A stretch of DNA of 64,000 bases from Virgibacillus sp. MSP4-1. GTDB taxonomy: Bacteria > Bacillota > Bacilli > Bacillales > Alkalibacillaceae. The stretch spans positions 1,178,001 to 1,242,000 of the forward strand of contig NZ_CP048021.1 of assembly GCF_010092505.1 (NCBI RefSeq). Reading direction: 5' to 3'. The translations under genes were made by a program, and so were the position numbers. Each line of letters begins with the position of its first letter. Positions within the stretch are counted from its first letter, which is position 1. The notes beneath the pieces were generated by a model that saw only the letters and a list, made by a program, of their open reading frames with translations, was not told the DNA's origin and ran no database searches. Below, one piece after another: positions 1 to 8,543 of the stretch.

Positions 1-313
1 TCAAAAAATGACGATGATGAAGACAATCCTCAATTGCCATCTCTGCATAATTGATGGCCGCCTGGATATAGCAACGATTACGATCCTCGAAGGTGTGTTC
101 TTCCTTAAGCCACTCTACAGGTACAGCAATCTGTCTTTCTTCAATGGATGCATGTTCAAATACAGGAAGCAATCGTTCAATTTGATGGGAGGAACGGGGA
201 AATATGGTTCGAATAAATTCCCGGGCATCCGATTGTGTAATCTTATATTTTGGAATCCCAACTCCAATAGAGGCTATTGTTGGCACGGTACCATCCCTTT
301 TTTTCTTAGCCAT
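1..313 (-). CDS. bpsA: Type III polyketide synthase (chalcone/stilbene synthase family), N-terminal part
   Basis: This is the first 104 codons of a gene that runs off the left edge, so the catalytic Cys-His-Asn part is not in view. The visible N-terminus begins MAKKKRDGTVPTIASIGVGI and continues with PKYKITQSDA and a segment rich in RSSHQIERLLPVFEH, which matches the thiolase-fold start of bacterial type III polyketide synthases such as B. subtilis BpsA. These enzymes condense long acyl-CoA starters with malonyl-CoA to give alkylpyrones. The start is ATG preceded by a GGACGGGGG ribosome site; a GTG nine codons in is less likely. B. subtilis has the same gene close to ypwA, which supports the call. 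Confidence 0.8.
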   Translation of the reverse strand, partial: MAKKKRDGTVPTIASIGVGIPKYKITQSDAREFIRTIFPRSSHQIERLLPVFEHASIEERQIAVPVEWLKEEHTFEDRNRCYIQAAINYAEMAIEDCLHHRHFL

Positions 314-370
314 CCCCCGTCCTGCTTTGAATTATGCACTTTAGCGCTTTAAAGCATGTGGGGACTGTCC

Positions 371-1144
371 CTAGAATCCGTAAATGGTCATCCCGCCATC
401 GACAAACAAGGTCTGTCCGGTCATGTAGTCACTGGCTTCGGAGGCTAAAAAGACAGCTGTACCTGCGATTTCTTTTAGCTTCCCGATTCGTTTTAACGGT
501 GTACGGTCCAGTATATCCTGGACATACTCTTCATCTTTCAGCAGCTTTTCTGTTAATGCAGTTGGAAAATACCATGGTCCAATGGCATTGACACGGATGC
601 CATACTTCCCCCATTCAATTGCTAAAGTCTTGCTCATTTGAATTAATGCCGCTTTTGTCATAGCATAAACAACCCCGGTTCTAAGCGCTACATGCCCCCC
701 AACCGATGACATGTTTATAATCTTTCCGTACCCTTGTCCCTTCATTTTTTTCGCAGCATATTGGGCTAAGAAGAATGCGCTTTTCATGTTTGTCTGGACA
801 ATCTGCTCCCATTCCTCTTCTGATACCTCCTCAGCTTCTGACCGAATATTCATCCCGGCATTGTTCACCCAGATATCAATCGGCTGATCCTTCATTATAG
901 TTTCAACCTTGTCTATGATTTGCTGGTAGTCCTGAACATCACCTGCGATTGTTTGTACTTTAAGATTTTGCGCTTTTAGCTCGTCATCCATGCGGTCTAA
1001 ATCTTCTTGTGTGCGGGAAATCAGAACCACATGAGCTCCTGCTTCCGCATAGGCCGTTGATATTGCTTTACCAATCCCTTTTGTTGCCCCTGTAATAACT
1101 GCTGTCTTACCATTTAGATTAAATGACGGTAAATACTTATCCAT
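371..1144 (-). CDS. Short-chain dehydrogenase/reductase (gluconate 5-dehydrogenase or 3-oxoacyl reductase type)
   Basis: A 257-residue classical SDR oxidoreductase, a typical length. Visible motifs are the nucleotide-binding TGATKGIG (residues 18-25), NNAG (94-97), the catalytic serine in the NMSS segment (144-147) and the YAMTK Tyr-Lys pair (Tyr160, Lys164). The C-terminal TGQTLFVDGG is also typical. The IGPWYFPTALTEKLL segment resembles members annotated as gluconate 5-dehydrogenase, but substrate cannot be read from sequence. It is encoded opposite the oxidase operon, with which it shares a 238-bp divergent intergenic region, and sits downstream-facing toward the polyketide synthase gene. 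Cytosolic; cofactor NAD(P)H. Confidence 0.85.
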   Translation of the reverse strand: MDKYLPSFNLNGKTAVITGATKGIGKAISTAYAEAGAHVVLISRTQEDLDRMDDELKAQNLKVQTIAGDVQDYQQIIDKVETIMKDQPIDIWVNNAGMNIRSEAEEVSEEEWEQIVQTNMKSAFFLAQYAAKKMKGQGYGKIINMSSVGGHVALRTGVVYAMTKAALIQMSKTLAIEWGKYGIRVNAIGPWYFPTALTEKLLKDEEYVQDILDRTPLKRIGKLKEIAGTAVFLASEASDYMTGQTLFVDGGMTIYGF

Positions 1145-1314
1145 AATCTTACCCCCTCTTCGTATGATTCTTCTATTATATCATTCCAAATCAAAGGGTT
1201 TTCTCCACTCATTGTATCTTCAGGATTGTTTTTCCAAATTTTGAACAAAATACGTCGGCAAATTGAACGTTTTGTGAATCGTTTCCAAATCATCTATTCA
1301 AACTCTAAACTTAT

Positions 1315-1343
1315 TTGTACGATTAAATTGTAACGATTCTAAT
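1315..1343 (+). promoter_or_regulatory. Candidate SigA promoter of the ba3 oxidase operon
   Basis: TTGTAC (1315-1320) and TCTAAT (1338-1343) are separated by exactly 17 bp, 40 bp before the start of the subunit IIa gene. The -10 element lies inside a 19-bp tandem repeat. Predicted by eye; no start-site data. Confidence 0.45.
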
Positions 1344-1361
1344 AAATTGTAACGATTTTAA
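1324..1361. repeat. Two tandem 19-bp direct repeats in the oxidase promoter
   Basis: The 19-bp unit TAAATTGTAACGATTCTAA occurs at 1324-1342 and again at 1343-1361 with a single C-to-T change. It overlaps the predicted -10 element and spacer, a position where a regulator would block or assist RNA polymerase. The binding protein is unknown. Confidence 0.8.
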
Positions 1362-1382
1362 TGAAAGGGGGATGGTTTAACA

Positions 1383-1550
1383 ATGAGCCAGCAAACATCT
1401 GTTAAACAAAGCTCTGCTCATGAAGTTGATGAAACCAAAGAAACTCATGAAGAACCCAATTTAAAGGGAACTTTTGCCTCCGTCATGATTCTCGGAGCAT
1501 TTATTATTGTTTCATGGATTGGAGTATTCGCATTGTATTTGTACCGTTAA
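1383..1550 (+). CDS. Cytochrome c oxidase subunit IIa (ba3 type)
   Basis: A 55-residue membrane protein. It has a hydrophilic acidic N-terminal half (residues 1-29) and a single transmembrane helix from about residue 31 to 52, ending LYLYR. This matches the small subunit IIa family that accompanies ba3-type heme-copper oxidases and supplies the helix missing from subunit II. The start ATG is preceded by AAAGGGGG at an 11-nt spacing. It is the first gene of a three-gene plus-strand operon, 28 bp before subunit II. Assignment rests on size, topology and position. Confidence 0.75.
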   Translation: MSQQTSVKQSSAHEVDETKETHEEPNLKGTFASVMILGAFIIVSWIGVFALYLYR

Positions 1551-1578
1551 CAACTGAATAGGTTAGGGGGATTAAGCT

Positions 1579-2085
1579 ATGCATTTGCATAAGTATGAAA
1601 AAATCTGGCTTACATTTGGGATTGGATCGTTACTCGTGTTCCTGATTGTTTTGGGGGTAGGTGCTTTTTATCAGGGAACACAGCCGCCAAGCTGTCTGGT
1701 TACAATTGATCCACAAAATGTTGAAGCCCACGAATCCTTTAAAGAAGAAAATTTAGGGGTTCGTCAGGTTGGAGAAAATGAATATGTAGTTAACGTTTTA
1801 GCTAGTGCATTTAACTACAACTTAGGAAAAGATGAAGAAGGAAATCCGGTTCGAACGATTCGTCTTCCTAAAGGAGCCGATGTAACCTTCCAGGCGACAA
1901 CAACGGATGTCGTACACGGTTTTCAAATCGCCGGTACAAACGTCAATATGATGTTAGAACCAGGCTATATCAGTGATTATGAAACCACTCTGGATAACTC
2001 GGGGGAGTATACCATTTTGTGCAATGAATACTGTGGAGTAGGTCATCATCAAATGTCAGCAGTCCTGGAGGTGTATGAACCATGA
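1579..2085 (+). CDS. cbaB: Cytochrome c oxidase subunit II (ba3 type, CuA-containing)
   Basis: A 168-residue protein with one N-terminal transmembrane helix (about residues 10-30) and an extracellular cupredoxin domain. The binuclear CuA ligands are all present: His113, Cys148, Glu150, Cys152, His156 and Met159 in HGFQIAG and CNEYCGVGHHQM. There is one membrane helix instead of the two of aa3 subunit II, which is the ba3 arrangement. It receives electrons from cytochrome c and passes them to heme in subunit I. The stop overlaps the start of subunit I (ATGA), so the two are translationally coupled. RBS is TTAGGGGG. Confidence 0.93.
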   Translation: MHLHKYEKIWLTFGIGSLLVFLIVLGVGAFYQGTQPPSCLVTIDPQNVEAHESFKEENLGVRQVGENEYVVNVLASAFNYNLGKDEEGNPVRTIRLPKGADVTFQATTTDVVHGFQIAGTNVNMMLEPGYISDYETTLDNSGEYTILCNEYCGVGHHQMSAVLEVYEP

Positions 2086-3734
2086 TTTCTAAACGAATAG
2101 GAAAACCTGACGCACGTTTGTCCCTGGCCTTTATTTACGTAGCATTTATTGCTCTGCTTCTTGGGGGGTTAATGGGACTATTACAGACATTAGTGCGTTC
2201 CGGTGAATTTACACTCCCATTTGGAATTGGATATTATCAAATTTTAACGGCACATGGTGTTTTACTTGGTCTTGTTTTAACCACCTATTTTATAATAGGT
2301 TTTCAGTATGTATTGATGAGTAAAAGTACAGGGATGTCAGATAAACATCGTAAATGGGCGTGGGTAAGCTTTGTTTTAATGGTAATCGGTACATTAATGT
2401 CCGGTACGATGATTCTGTTAGGAAAAGCCAGTGTCCTATACACATTCTATGCACCATTGCAGGCAAATCCTATTTTTTATATTGGTTTAGCATTATTAGT
2501 TGTTGGTACTTGGATTTCCTGCTTTGTGAACTTCAGTCAATTAAGGCAATGGAAAAAGCAACATCCAGGTGAAAAGTCACCACTAATGGCCTTTATGGTT
2601 GTCATTAACATGGTCATTTGGTTTATCAGTACCTTAGGGGTTGCAGCAACGGTTTTATTCCAATTCATTCCTTGGTCTTTAGGACTTGTGGGAGAAATTG
2701 ATATCCTAGTTAGTCGTACCCTTTTCTGGTATTTTGGTCACCCACTCGTTTATTTCTGGCTGTTACCTGCTTATATGGCATGGTATACGATTATTCCAAA
2801 AGTTATCGGTGGGAAAATCTTTAGTGATAGTCTGGCACGTCTTGCGTTTATTCTATTTTTACTCTTTTCCATTCCAGTCGGATTTCACCATCAGTTAACA
2901 GAACCTGGAATTGATCCGTTCTGGAAGTATATTCAGGTCGTGCTCACCTTTATGGTAGCTATTCCGTCACTGATTACAGCCTTTTCTATGTTTGCAACCT
3001 TTGAAACGGCTGGCAGAAAGAAAGGCTATACAGGATTATTTAAATGGCTGAAAGGATTACCATGGAAGGATGTCCGCTTCCTGGCCCCATTTATCGGTAT
3101 GGTTGCTTTCATTCCTGGTGGTGCCGGTGGTCTGATTAATGCATCCAACCAGTTAAATGGAGTTATCCATAATACCATTTGGGTAACTGGGCATTTCCAC
3201 TTAACGGTAGCAACAACGGTTATCTTAACATTCTTTGGAATTTCCTATTGGCTCATCCCTGTTTTAACAGGACGTACCCTGACTAAACAGGTGAATAAAT
3301 TAGGAATAATCCAGACCATCATTTGGACGGTGGGTATGACGATTATGTCCGGTTCCATGCATATAGAAGGACTGCTTGGAGCACCAAGACGTTCAGCATT
3401 CTCTGATTATGGCGGAACGGAGCAGGCCCAGGAATGGGTTGGTTATCAAATCGCTCAGGCCGTTGGTGGCAGCATATTATTTATTGGTATCCTTCTTATG
3501 GTTTATATTTTCTATAAGCTGGCCTTTAGAACTCCAAAAGGTGAAGAGGAATTTCCAGTTGCAGAGTATGCTGACCCAACTGAACGAACACCAATGGTAT
3601 TGGAAAACTGGAGACTCTGGATTGGTATTGCTGCGGCACTTATTTTAATTGCCTACACCATACCATTTATCGATATTATTCAAAATGCACCTCCAGGATC
3701 ACCAGGCTTTAAGTGGCCGATCGGAAATACGTAA
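2082..3734 (+). CDS. cbaA: Cytochrome c oxidase subunit I (ba3 type)
   Basis: A 550-residue polytopic membrane protein and the catalytic subunit of a proton-pumping terminal oxidase. Metal ligands are visible: low-spin heme His58 (TAHGV), CuB His220 with the cross-linked Tyr224 (GHPLVYFW), CuB His269-His270 (FHHQ), and heme ligands His371 and His373 (GHFHLTVA). The short loops and the LINASNQLNG region fit the B family (ba3/cbaA), not the aa3 enzyme. It is the last gene of the operon, followed by a strong terminator. No subunit III or assembly gene accompanies it here. Confidence 0.95.
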   Translation: MISKRIGKPDARLSLAFIYVAFIALLLGGLMGLLQTLVRSGEFTLPFGIGYYQILTAHGVLLGLVLTTYFIIGFQYVLMSKSTGMSDKHRKWAWVSFVLMVIGTLMSGTMILLGKASVLYTFYAPLQANPIFYIGLALLVVGTWISCFVNFSQLRQWKKQHPGEKSPLMAFMVVINMVIWFISTLGVAATVLFQFIPWSLGLVGEIDILVSRTLFWYFGHPLVYFWLLPAYMAWYTIIPKVIGGKIFSDSLARLAFILFLLFSIPVGFHHQLTEPGIDPFWKYIQVVLTFMVAIPSLITAFSMFATFETAGRKKGYTGLFKWLKGLPWKDVRFLAPFIGMVAFIPGGAGGLINASNQLNGVIHNTIWVTGHFHLTVATTVILTFFGISYWLIPVLTGRTLTKQVNKLGIIQTIIWTVGMTIMSGSMHIEGLLGAPRRSAFSDYGGTEQAQEWVGYQIAQAVGGSILFIGILLMVYIFYKLAFRTPKGEEEFPVAEYADPTERTPMVLENWRLWIGIAAALILIAYTIPFIDIIQNAPPGSPGFKWPIGNT

Positions 3735-3744
3735 ACAATCATTC

Positions 3745-3775
3745 AGGCGCTGTCCATATAGACAGCGCCTTTGTT
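3745..3775 (+). terminator. Rho-independent terminator of the oxidase operon
   Basis: A perfect 10-bp stem (AGGCGCTGTC, 3745-3754, with GACAGCGCCT, 3761-3770) and a 6-nt loop, followed by TTTGTTT. It begins 11 bp after the subunit I stop, between convergent genes. Confidence 0.9.
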
Positions 3776-5277
3776 TACCACTTATAAATTTCTTTATATT
3801 TGTCCTCTAAATATTCAACAAGATAATCCGCGTTCAGACCTTCTCCAGTGACATCCTGCAGAATTTCCAGCGGTTCTTTAAGCTTGCCGTATTGGTGAAT
3901 CTTTTCGGTTAACCAGGACTTTACTTTATTTATTTCACCATTTTGAATGGCTTCCTGTACATGAAAGTCTTTATTCATGGCGTGATAGAATTGAGCGCCA
4001 TACATATATCCTAATGCATAGGACGGAAAGTAGCCAAATGATCCTCCCGCCCAATGAACATCCTGAAGGACACCTTCACGATCATTTCCCGGCCGGATTC
4101 CTAAATATTCTTCCATTTTATCATTCCATAATTTCGGCAGGTCTTTTACTTCTATCTCCTGATTGATTAAGCCTTTTTCCAGCTCATAGCGTACCATAAT
4201 GTGAAGTGGATAGGTCATTTCATCTGCTTCAATACGAATGAAGGAGGGTTTCACTTCATTAACGGCGCGGTAAAACTCTTCAGCTGGTAACTTTGCAATG
4301 GATTCTGGAGCATATTCTTTTAGTGTATCAAAGTATCGATTCCAAAATGCCTTACTTCTGGCCACATAGGTTTCCCAGAACAGGGATTGGGACTCATGAA
4401 TACCATTGGATGTACCTGTAGCGAGCGGAGTTCCTGTCAGGCTCTCATCCAGGTTTTGTTCATAAAGAGCATGTCCTCCTTCATGAATCGTTCCAAATAC
4501 AGCCATTCGAAAATCTCTTTCATCATAACGAGTCGTGACACGGGTATCATTGCGGTTTAATGGAATCATGAAAGGATGTACGGTTTCATCCATACGACCT
4601 GCATCAAAATCATAGCCCATTTCTTTTAAAATTTCCAAGCTAAAAGCTTCCTGATCTTCCTTATTAAAAGGAACTAAAATTTTTGATGTGTCCGGTTTAT
4701 GGTCTGATTGTTGCACCTTCTCGATTAAAGGCGTTAAGGAGTCCCGTAATGCCGGGAATACCCTATCAAGTACGTTCACAGTCATGCCCGGTTCAAACAG
4801 GTCCAGTAATGCGTCATACCTGTTGTCTTCGTAACCCCAGTATTCAGCGAACTTTATATTATACTCCACCAACTGTTCCAGATAAGGACGAAACATTTCA
4901 AAGTCGGCTTTCTCTCTGGCCTCTTCCCATACAGATTCTGCCTCTGATTGAAGTATGACATATTTTTTAAATTCCTCATCAGGGATTTTGGCATTACGTT
5001 CATATTCTTTTTCACACTCAAGAACAGACTTATGTACAATCTCATTTTGTGTATTCCCTTTGAGTTCGTCAATAAAATGCTTCATGGTATCTGAAGTAGA
5101 CATTTGATGAACTTTATGTGAAAGCAGTCCTATAGTTTCGGAACGCTGCTTCACTCCCTTTTTGGGTGCCTTGGTCCGTAGATCCCAATACATGACATCA
5201 ATCGCTTCATGATAAGCCTGAATTTGCTTTAAATAATCTAAAAATTGCTGTTCCCTTTCAGAGTAATTAGTCGACAA
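3775..5277 (-). CDS. ypwA: M32-family metallocarboxypeptidase
   Basis: A cytosolic zinc carboxypeptidase of the Taq/Pfu type that removes C-terminal residues from peptides. The HEXXH zinc motif is HEGGH (residues 265-269), and the family's HESQS block with its metal-binding glutamate follows at 294-298. The C-terminal DVHWAGGSFGYFPSYALG motif is also diagnostic. I chose a TTG start with AAGGAG nine bases upstream, giving 500 residues, the usual family size. The reading frame stays open to another TTG seven codons further out (5298), but that would place the ribosome site inside the gene. It converges on the oxidase operon. Confidence 0.92.
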   Translation of the reverse strand: MSTNYSEREQQFLDYLKQIQAYHEAIDVMYWDLRTKAPKKGVKQRSETIGLLSHKVHQMSTSDTMKHFIDELKGNTQNEIVHKSVLECEKEYERNAKIPDEEFKKYVILQSEAESVWEEAREKADFEMFRPYLEQLVEYNIKFAEYWGYEDNRYDALLDLFEPGMTVNVLDRVFPALRDSLTPLIEKVQQSDHKPDTSKILVPFNKEDQEAFSLEILKEMGYDFDAGRMDETVHPFMIPLNRNDTRVTTRYDERDFRMAVFGTIHEGGHALYEQNLDESLTGTPLATGTSNGIHESQSLFWETYVARSKAFWNRYFDTLKEYAPESIAKLPAEEFYRAVNEVKPSFIRIEADEMTYPLHIMVRYELEKGLINQEIEVKDLPKLWNDKMEEYLGIRPGNDREGVLQDVHWAGGSFGYFPSYALGYMYGAQFYHAMNKDFHVQEAIQNGEINKVKSWLTEKIHQYGKLKEPLEILQDVTGEGLNADYLVEYLEDKYKEIYKW

Positions 5278-5418
5278 TTCATTCAACTCCTTATGCAAAA
5301 ATAATGATATAGTACCATTATAATCCTTAAAAGATAGATACGCCTCTATTTCCGATTAAAAAATAGAAACTTTTTGCTATGTTGTGTTTTATAACATCCA
5401 TATTGCTTACCTTAGGAC

Positions 5419-5450
5419 ATAAAAACGAGCGAGGATAGCCTCACTCGTTT
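5419..5450 (-). terminator. Terminator of the SpoIIP-family gene
   Basis: On the minus strand, a 12-bp stem with one G-U pair (arms 5439-5450 and 5423-5434) and a 4-nt loop is followed by a run of U. The upstream arm includes the gene's own stop codon. Confidence 0.8.
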
Positions 5451-6604
5451 CCTTCCGCATTCACTTCCATAGAACCGTTATAAAATTCCTTAAATACACT
5501 TGCAAAAGCTTCAACGGTATTTTGCAGCTCCTCTTTGTTATTATCTATGCCGCCTACTTCAATTAAAATCGCCCTTTTTGAGACATCCTGGTTATATACA
5601 CCATTACCATCGTATTTGTCCTTTGGGAAGATTCCTCTGCTAATGCCGGGATACTTCTCTTTCAATTTTGAATTTAATTGCTGAGCAAACTTAAGATTCT
5701 GTTTATATTGAGAGTGTTCCTTCCCTACAATGAAATATAATCTTGCATACTTCTTTCCGTTTATTGTTTTCGTGGAAACTTGTTTTCCTGCAGAATCACG
5801 ATGAACATCTATATAGTATTTAAGCTGATCTTGTTTTGTGGAAGCTGTCTGAATCAGTTCACGGGTTAATTTATAGGAATCACTATAACCCCATCCCTTA
5901 TTATTCAAGGCCTTTGCAACGTTGGTTTTATCATGTATGGCAGGAATCCCATTCTTTTCCAATTCGTTTGAAAGCATTGAACCAACCAGTAGAATGTTCT
6001 CGTTTGAATCAATGCTGGAGGAATCACTGGGTTTAACATTCTTTTCATCCATTAATGGACGGAACGCTTCCCAACTATGACTGTGATAAATAAATACAGA
6101 AGCATTTTCCGGCTGTTCCTCCTGCGGTTTTTCAGTAGAGGAGTCCTCATTTTCTAATAGCTCCTCAAAATCAGGCGGTGGTGATTCAATAGGCATATTA
6201 GGTCCATCCGTACCATCTCCGGCTACATACACTTGATTGGTATAACTCTTAAAGCCCGGAAGACTTTTCTCAAGAATAGAAGATAATTCATTTGGTTTTA
6301 TCCCAGTAGCTACCTCAAAAGCAAGGGTAGACAGCGACGGAATTTCGACATTTGTTTCCGCAGACACTTCCAGTTCCGGCATTTCTGTACTCATTCCTGT
6401 GAGTAAAATATTCGTAATTTCTTCTGAATTTGTTATTTGTTCAATCGAATCCAAGTGAAAAACTTTATTTTGAAAAAACGGCAGCGAAAAAATACTTATC
6501 GTAAATAAAAATATAATCAGGATAAAATAAAACCTGCTAATCACCCGTTTCGTTTGACCATTATTGTCCAGTTTTACAGGATATTTTCTCTTTTTCCATT
6601 TCAT
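5441..6604 (-). CDS. SpoIIP-family sporulation cell wall amidase/endopeptidase
   Basis: A 387-residue protein with a cytosolic basic N-terminus, one membrane helix (about 25-43) and an extracytoplasmic SpoIIP domain. Recognisable family blocks are YHSHSWE (173-179), the DKTNV segment near 225, DVHRDS (266-271) and AILIEVGG around 345. SpoIIP proteins cleave peptidoglycan (amidase plus endopeptidase) with SpoIID and SpoIIM during engulfment. In B. subtilis spoIIP lies beside gpr, far from this neighbourhood, so this could be a second copy or the organism's only copy. A proline- and glutamate-rich linker (about 135-167) joins helix and catalytic domain. Monocistronic, with its own terminator. 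Confidence 0.82.
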   Translation of the reverse strand: MKWKKRKYPVKLDNNGQTKRVISRFYFILIIFLFTISIFSLPFFQNKVFHLDSIEQITNSEEITNILLTGMSTEMPELEVSAETNVEIPSLSTLAFEVATGIKPNELSSILEKSLPGFKSYTNQVYVAGDGTDGPNMPIESPPPDFEELLENEDSSTEKPQEEQPENASVFIYHSHSWEAFRPLMDEKNVKPSDSSSIDSNENILLVGSMLSNELEKNGIPAIHDKTNVAKALNNKGWGYSDSYKLTRELIQTASTKQDQLKYYIDVHRDSAGKQVSTKTINGKKYARLYFIVGKEHSQYKQNLKFAQQLNSKLKEKYPGISRGIFPKDKYDGNGVYNQDVSKRAILIEVGGIDNNKEELQNTVEAFASVFKEFYNGSMEVNAEGNE

Positions 6605-6680
6605 AGATTTACCACCTCTAGTAGTAAACCTATGAAACAGAATATCGTAATAGAATTGTTTTTTTCAATAAAGTGAAACT

Positions 6681-6719
6681 TCCATCAGCGGGGATCTTCT
6701 CTATCCCCGCAATGATGGA
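6681..6719. repeat. Long inverted repeat between ypsC and the SpoIIP-type gene
   Basis: Arms 6681-6695 and 6703-6719 pair through TCCATC and GCGGGGAT with a small internal mismatch and a 7-nt loop. It probably ends ypsC transcription on the minus strand, but there is no uninterrupted U tract. A second small perfect palindrome (CCCTTCAAG-A-CTTGAAGGG, 6777-6795) lies closer to ypsC. Confidence 0.55.
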
Positions 6720-6822
6720 TAGATGACTTATCAAAAATTTACCGGCTGAGAATCCCCCCAGTTATTATTTTTGTGTCCCTTCAAGACTTGAAGGGTGGGA
6801 TTACGGATAGTTAATGGTAAAC

Positions 6823-7959
6823 TTATTTTTGACGCTTGCCAAAATACTGATAATAATCTGTTCGTATATAACCGTTATAAAGTTTACGTTTTTTTGTTGC
6901 CTTTCTTCCATAAACCTTTTCAAAATCCTGATAGGAAGTAATGATATAAACACTCCAGCTTGGATGTTCATTCATAATTTTTCCCAAATCATGATAGATG
7001 TTCTCGACTTCTTTTCGTTCTCCAAGTCTCTCCCCATATGGAGGGTTTCCGATCATGTAACCGTTGGGTACTGTGGGATTTAAATCGCGTACCTGCATTT
7101 GCTTCCAGTTAATAAGATCTGCAAGTCCTGCTTCCATGGCATTCGTCTTGGATATTTCGATCATTCGATGATCAATATCGTAGCCGGATATGGCCAAAGG
7201 CTGATCATAGTTTGCTACGTCTTCTGCTTCCGTTAAAGCCTCATCCCATAACTTTTGGGGGACGATATCCCAATCCTCAGAAGCAAATTCACGATTAAAT
7301 CCAGGTGCAATATTCTGTCCGATTAAAGCTGCTTCTATGGGGATGGTTCCAGAACCCGTAAATGGATCAATAAACGGATCGTTAGGACGCCAATTTGTCA
7401 GTTCAATTAAGGCAGCAGCTAACGTTTCTTTGAGAGGAGCTTCATTTTGCTCAATACGATAGCCTCTACGGTGAAGGCCCTCTCCAGATGTATCAATCGT
7501 AAGCGTTGCCTTGTCCTTCAGTAAAGCGATCTCCACTCGGTACATGGCCCCATTCTCAGGTAATTTTCCAGTCAGACCATGCTTTTTCGTCATGCGGTCC
7601 ACTATCGCTTTCTTTACGATTGATTGACAATCAGGAACTGAGTACAGTTGGGATTTGACGGATTTTCCTACAACAGGTAAAGCACCATTTTCAGGAACGT
7701 AGGATTCCCATGGCAAGGCTTTTGTCTGTTCGAATAACTCGTCAAACGTCTTTGCTTCAAACTCGCCAACCAGCAATTTCACCCGATCCGCTGTACGTAA
7801 CCACAGATTACTGCGGGCAATGCCTAATGCATCAGCCTTATAAATAACCCTTCCATTTTCAACCGTTACTTCATCAAAGCCAAGCTCTTTCACTTCCTTA
7901 GCTACCAGCGATTCTAAACCAGCCGCTGCCGTAGCTATTAATGTATATCTTCCGGACAT
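6823..7959 (-). CDS. ypsC: THUMP-domain 23S rRNA guanine-N2 methyltransferase
   Basis: A 378-residue class I SAM-dependent RNA methyltransferase. The N-terminal half (about 1-160) contains the RNA-binding THUMP domain. The C-terminal Rossmann-fold half shows DPFTGSGT (198-205) for SAM and the base-flipping NPPYGER motif (305-311). It corresponds to B. subtilis YpsC and to the N-terminal methylase of E. coli RlmL, which makes m2G2445 in 23S rRNA. Located just downstream of rnpB as in B. subtilis; the rnpB terminator separates them, so it must have its own promoter. Confidence 0.93.
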   Translation of the reverse strand: MSGRYTLIATAAAGLESLVAKEVKELGFDEVTVENGRVIYKADALGIARSNLWLRTADRVKLLVGEFEAKTFDELFEQTKALPWESYVPENGALPVVGKSVKSQLYSVPDCQSIVKKAIVDRMTKKHGLTGKLPENGAMYRVEIALLKDKATLTIDTSGEGLHRRGYRIEQNEAPLKETLAAALIELTNWRPNDPFIDPFTGSGTIPIEAALIGQNIAPGFNREFASEDWDIVPQKLWDEALTEAEDVANYDQPLAISGYDIDHRMIEISKTNAMEAGLADLINWKQMQVRDLNPTVPNGYMIGNPPYGERLGERKEVENIYHDLGKIMNEHPSWSVYIITSYQDFEKVYGRKATKKRKLYNGYIRTDYYQYFGKRQK

Positions 7960-8002
7960 TTGTTATGCATTCCTTCCTTTATTACTGTGTTTATATGTAT
8001 AA

Positions 8003-8043
8003 TAAAAAGCCTTTTCTAAACGGTTCATGCTTAGAAAAGGCTT
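8003..8043 (-). terminator. Terminator of rnpB
   Basis: A 12-bp stem (8007-8018 with 8031-8043, AAGCCTTTTCTA type) and a 12-nt loop is followed on the minus strand by TTTTTATTATAC. It lies between the RNase P RNA and ypsC. Confidence 0.88.
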
Positions 8044-8066
8044 GCTCATAAAATACGTGGATTTGA

Positions 8067-8472
8067 CAAAATGAATGTTCTGTAAGCCATGTTTTGTTCC
8101 TTCGTACTCCAACGGCTGTCAAGGCCTCGTACTCCGGTAGTAATCATCTATCTACAAGCATCCTGTGCTTGTCCCTCCCTTGGTTGAATTCCCTCTGGGA
8201 GAGTGCCCCTACCATTATTTGGGTTGCTCGCTTGTGGGGTTTACCCCGTTCCACTTCCACTGTTTCCAGTTGAAATCGTCACTGTGGCACTTTAAAGGTA
8301 ATCATACCCTATTCAAGGAGAACGTAGGTATTTTCCCTGCCGTTAGCCTTTTCAGACTACCCTGACTTATGATTTCGTCAGGCACAAACACTACAAGCAT
8401 CTCAGCTTGTGCGAGCATGGACTTTCCTCTGCAGACAAAAGTCGTACAGCGATTACCCGAACATTCATTTAT
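8067..8472 (-). ncRNA. rnpB: RNase P RNA, class B (Bacillus type)
   Basis: The catalytic RNA of RNase P, which matures tRNA 5' ends. On the minus strand the 5' region reads GTTCGGGTAATCGCTG, then AGAGGAAAGTCCATGCTCGC, the universal P4/CR-I block. The 3' part carries the partner CR-V block and ends in GAACATTCATTTT, which pairs with AAATGAATGTTC at the 5' end to close helix P1. Length about 405 nt, normal for class B. Ends are set from the P1 pairing and could be off by a few bases. Position between gpsB and ypsC matches B. subtilis. Confidence 0.96.
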
Positions 8473-8498
8473 CATACCACTTATGTCATGGACTTAGA

Positions 8499-8526
8499 AT
8501 TATAACATGATTCCTATCGTTTGCAA
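8499..8526 (-). promoter_or_regulatory. Candidate SigA promoter of rnpB
   Basis: On the minus strand TTGCAA (8521-8526) and a consensus TATAAT (8499-8504) are 16 bp apart, about 27 bp before the mature 5' end. A second weaker -10 (TATGAT) lies right at the RNA start. Confidence 0.6.
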
Positions 8527-8543
8527 ATCGCAATTTTTACCAA

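Noticed and set aside
360-372. GGGGACTGTCCC palindrome downstream of the SDR gene
   Set aside because: Too short for a terminator or operator claim and without a U tract.
6777-6795. CCCTTCAAG-A-CTTGAAGGG palindrome as a ypsC terminator
   Set aside because: Stem is perfect but has a one-base loop and no U tract on either strand; noted only as a palindrome.
8165-8365. 66-codon plus-strand frame
   Set aside because: It is antisense to the RNase P RNA, whose conserved helices account for the sequence.
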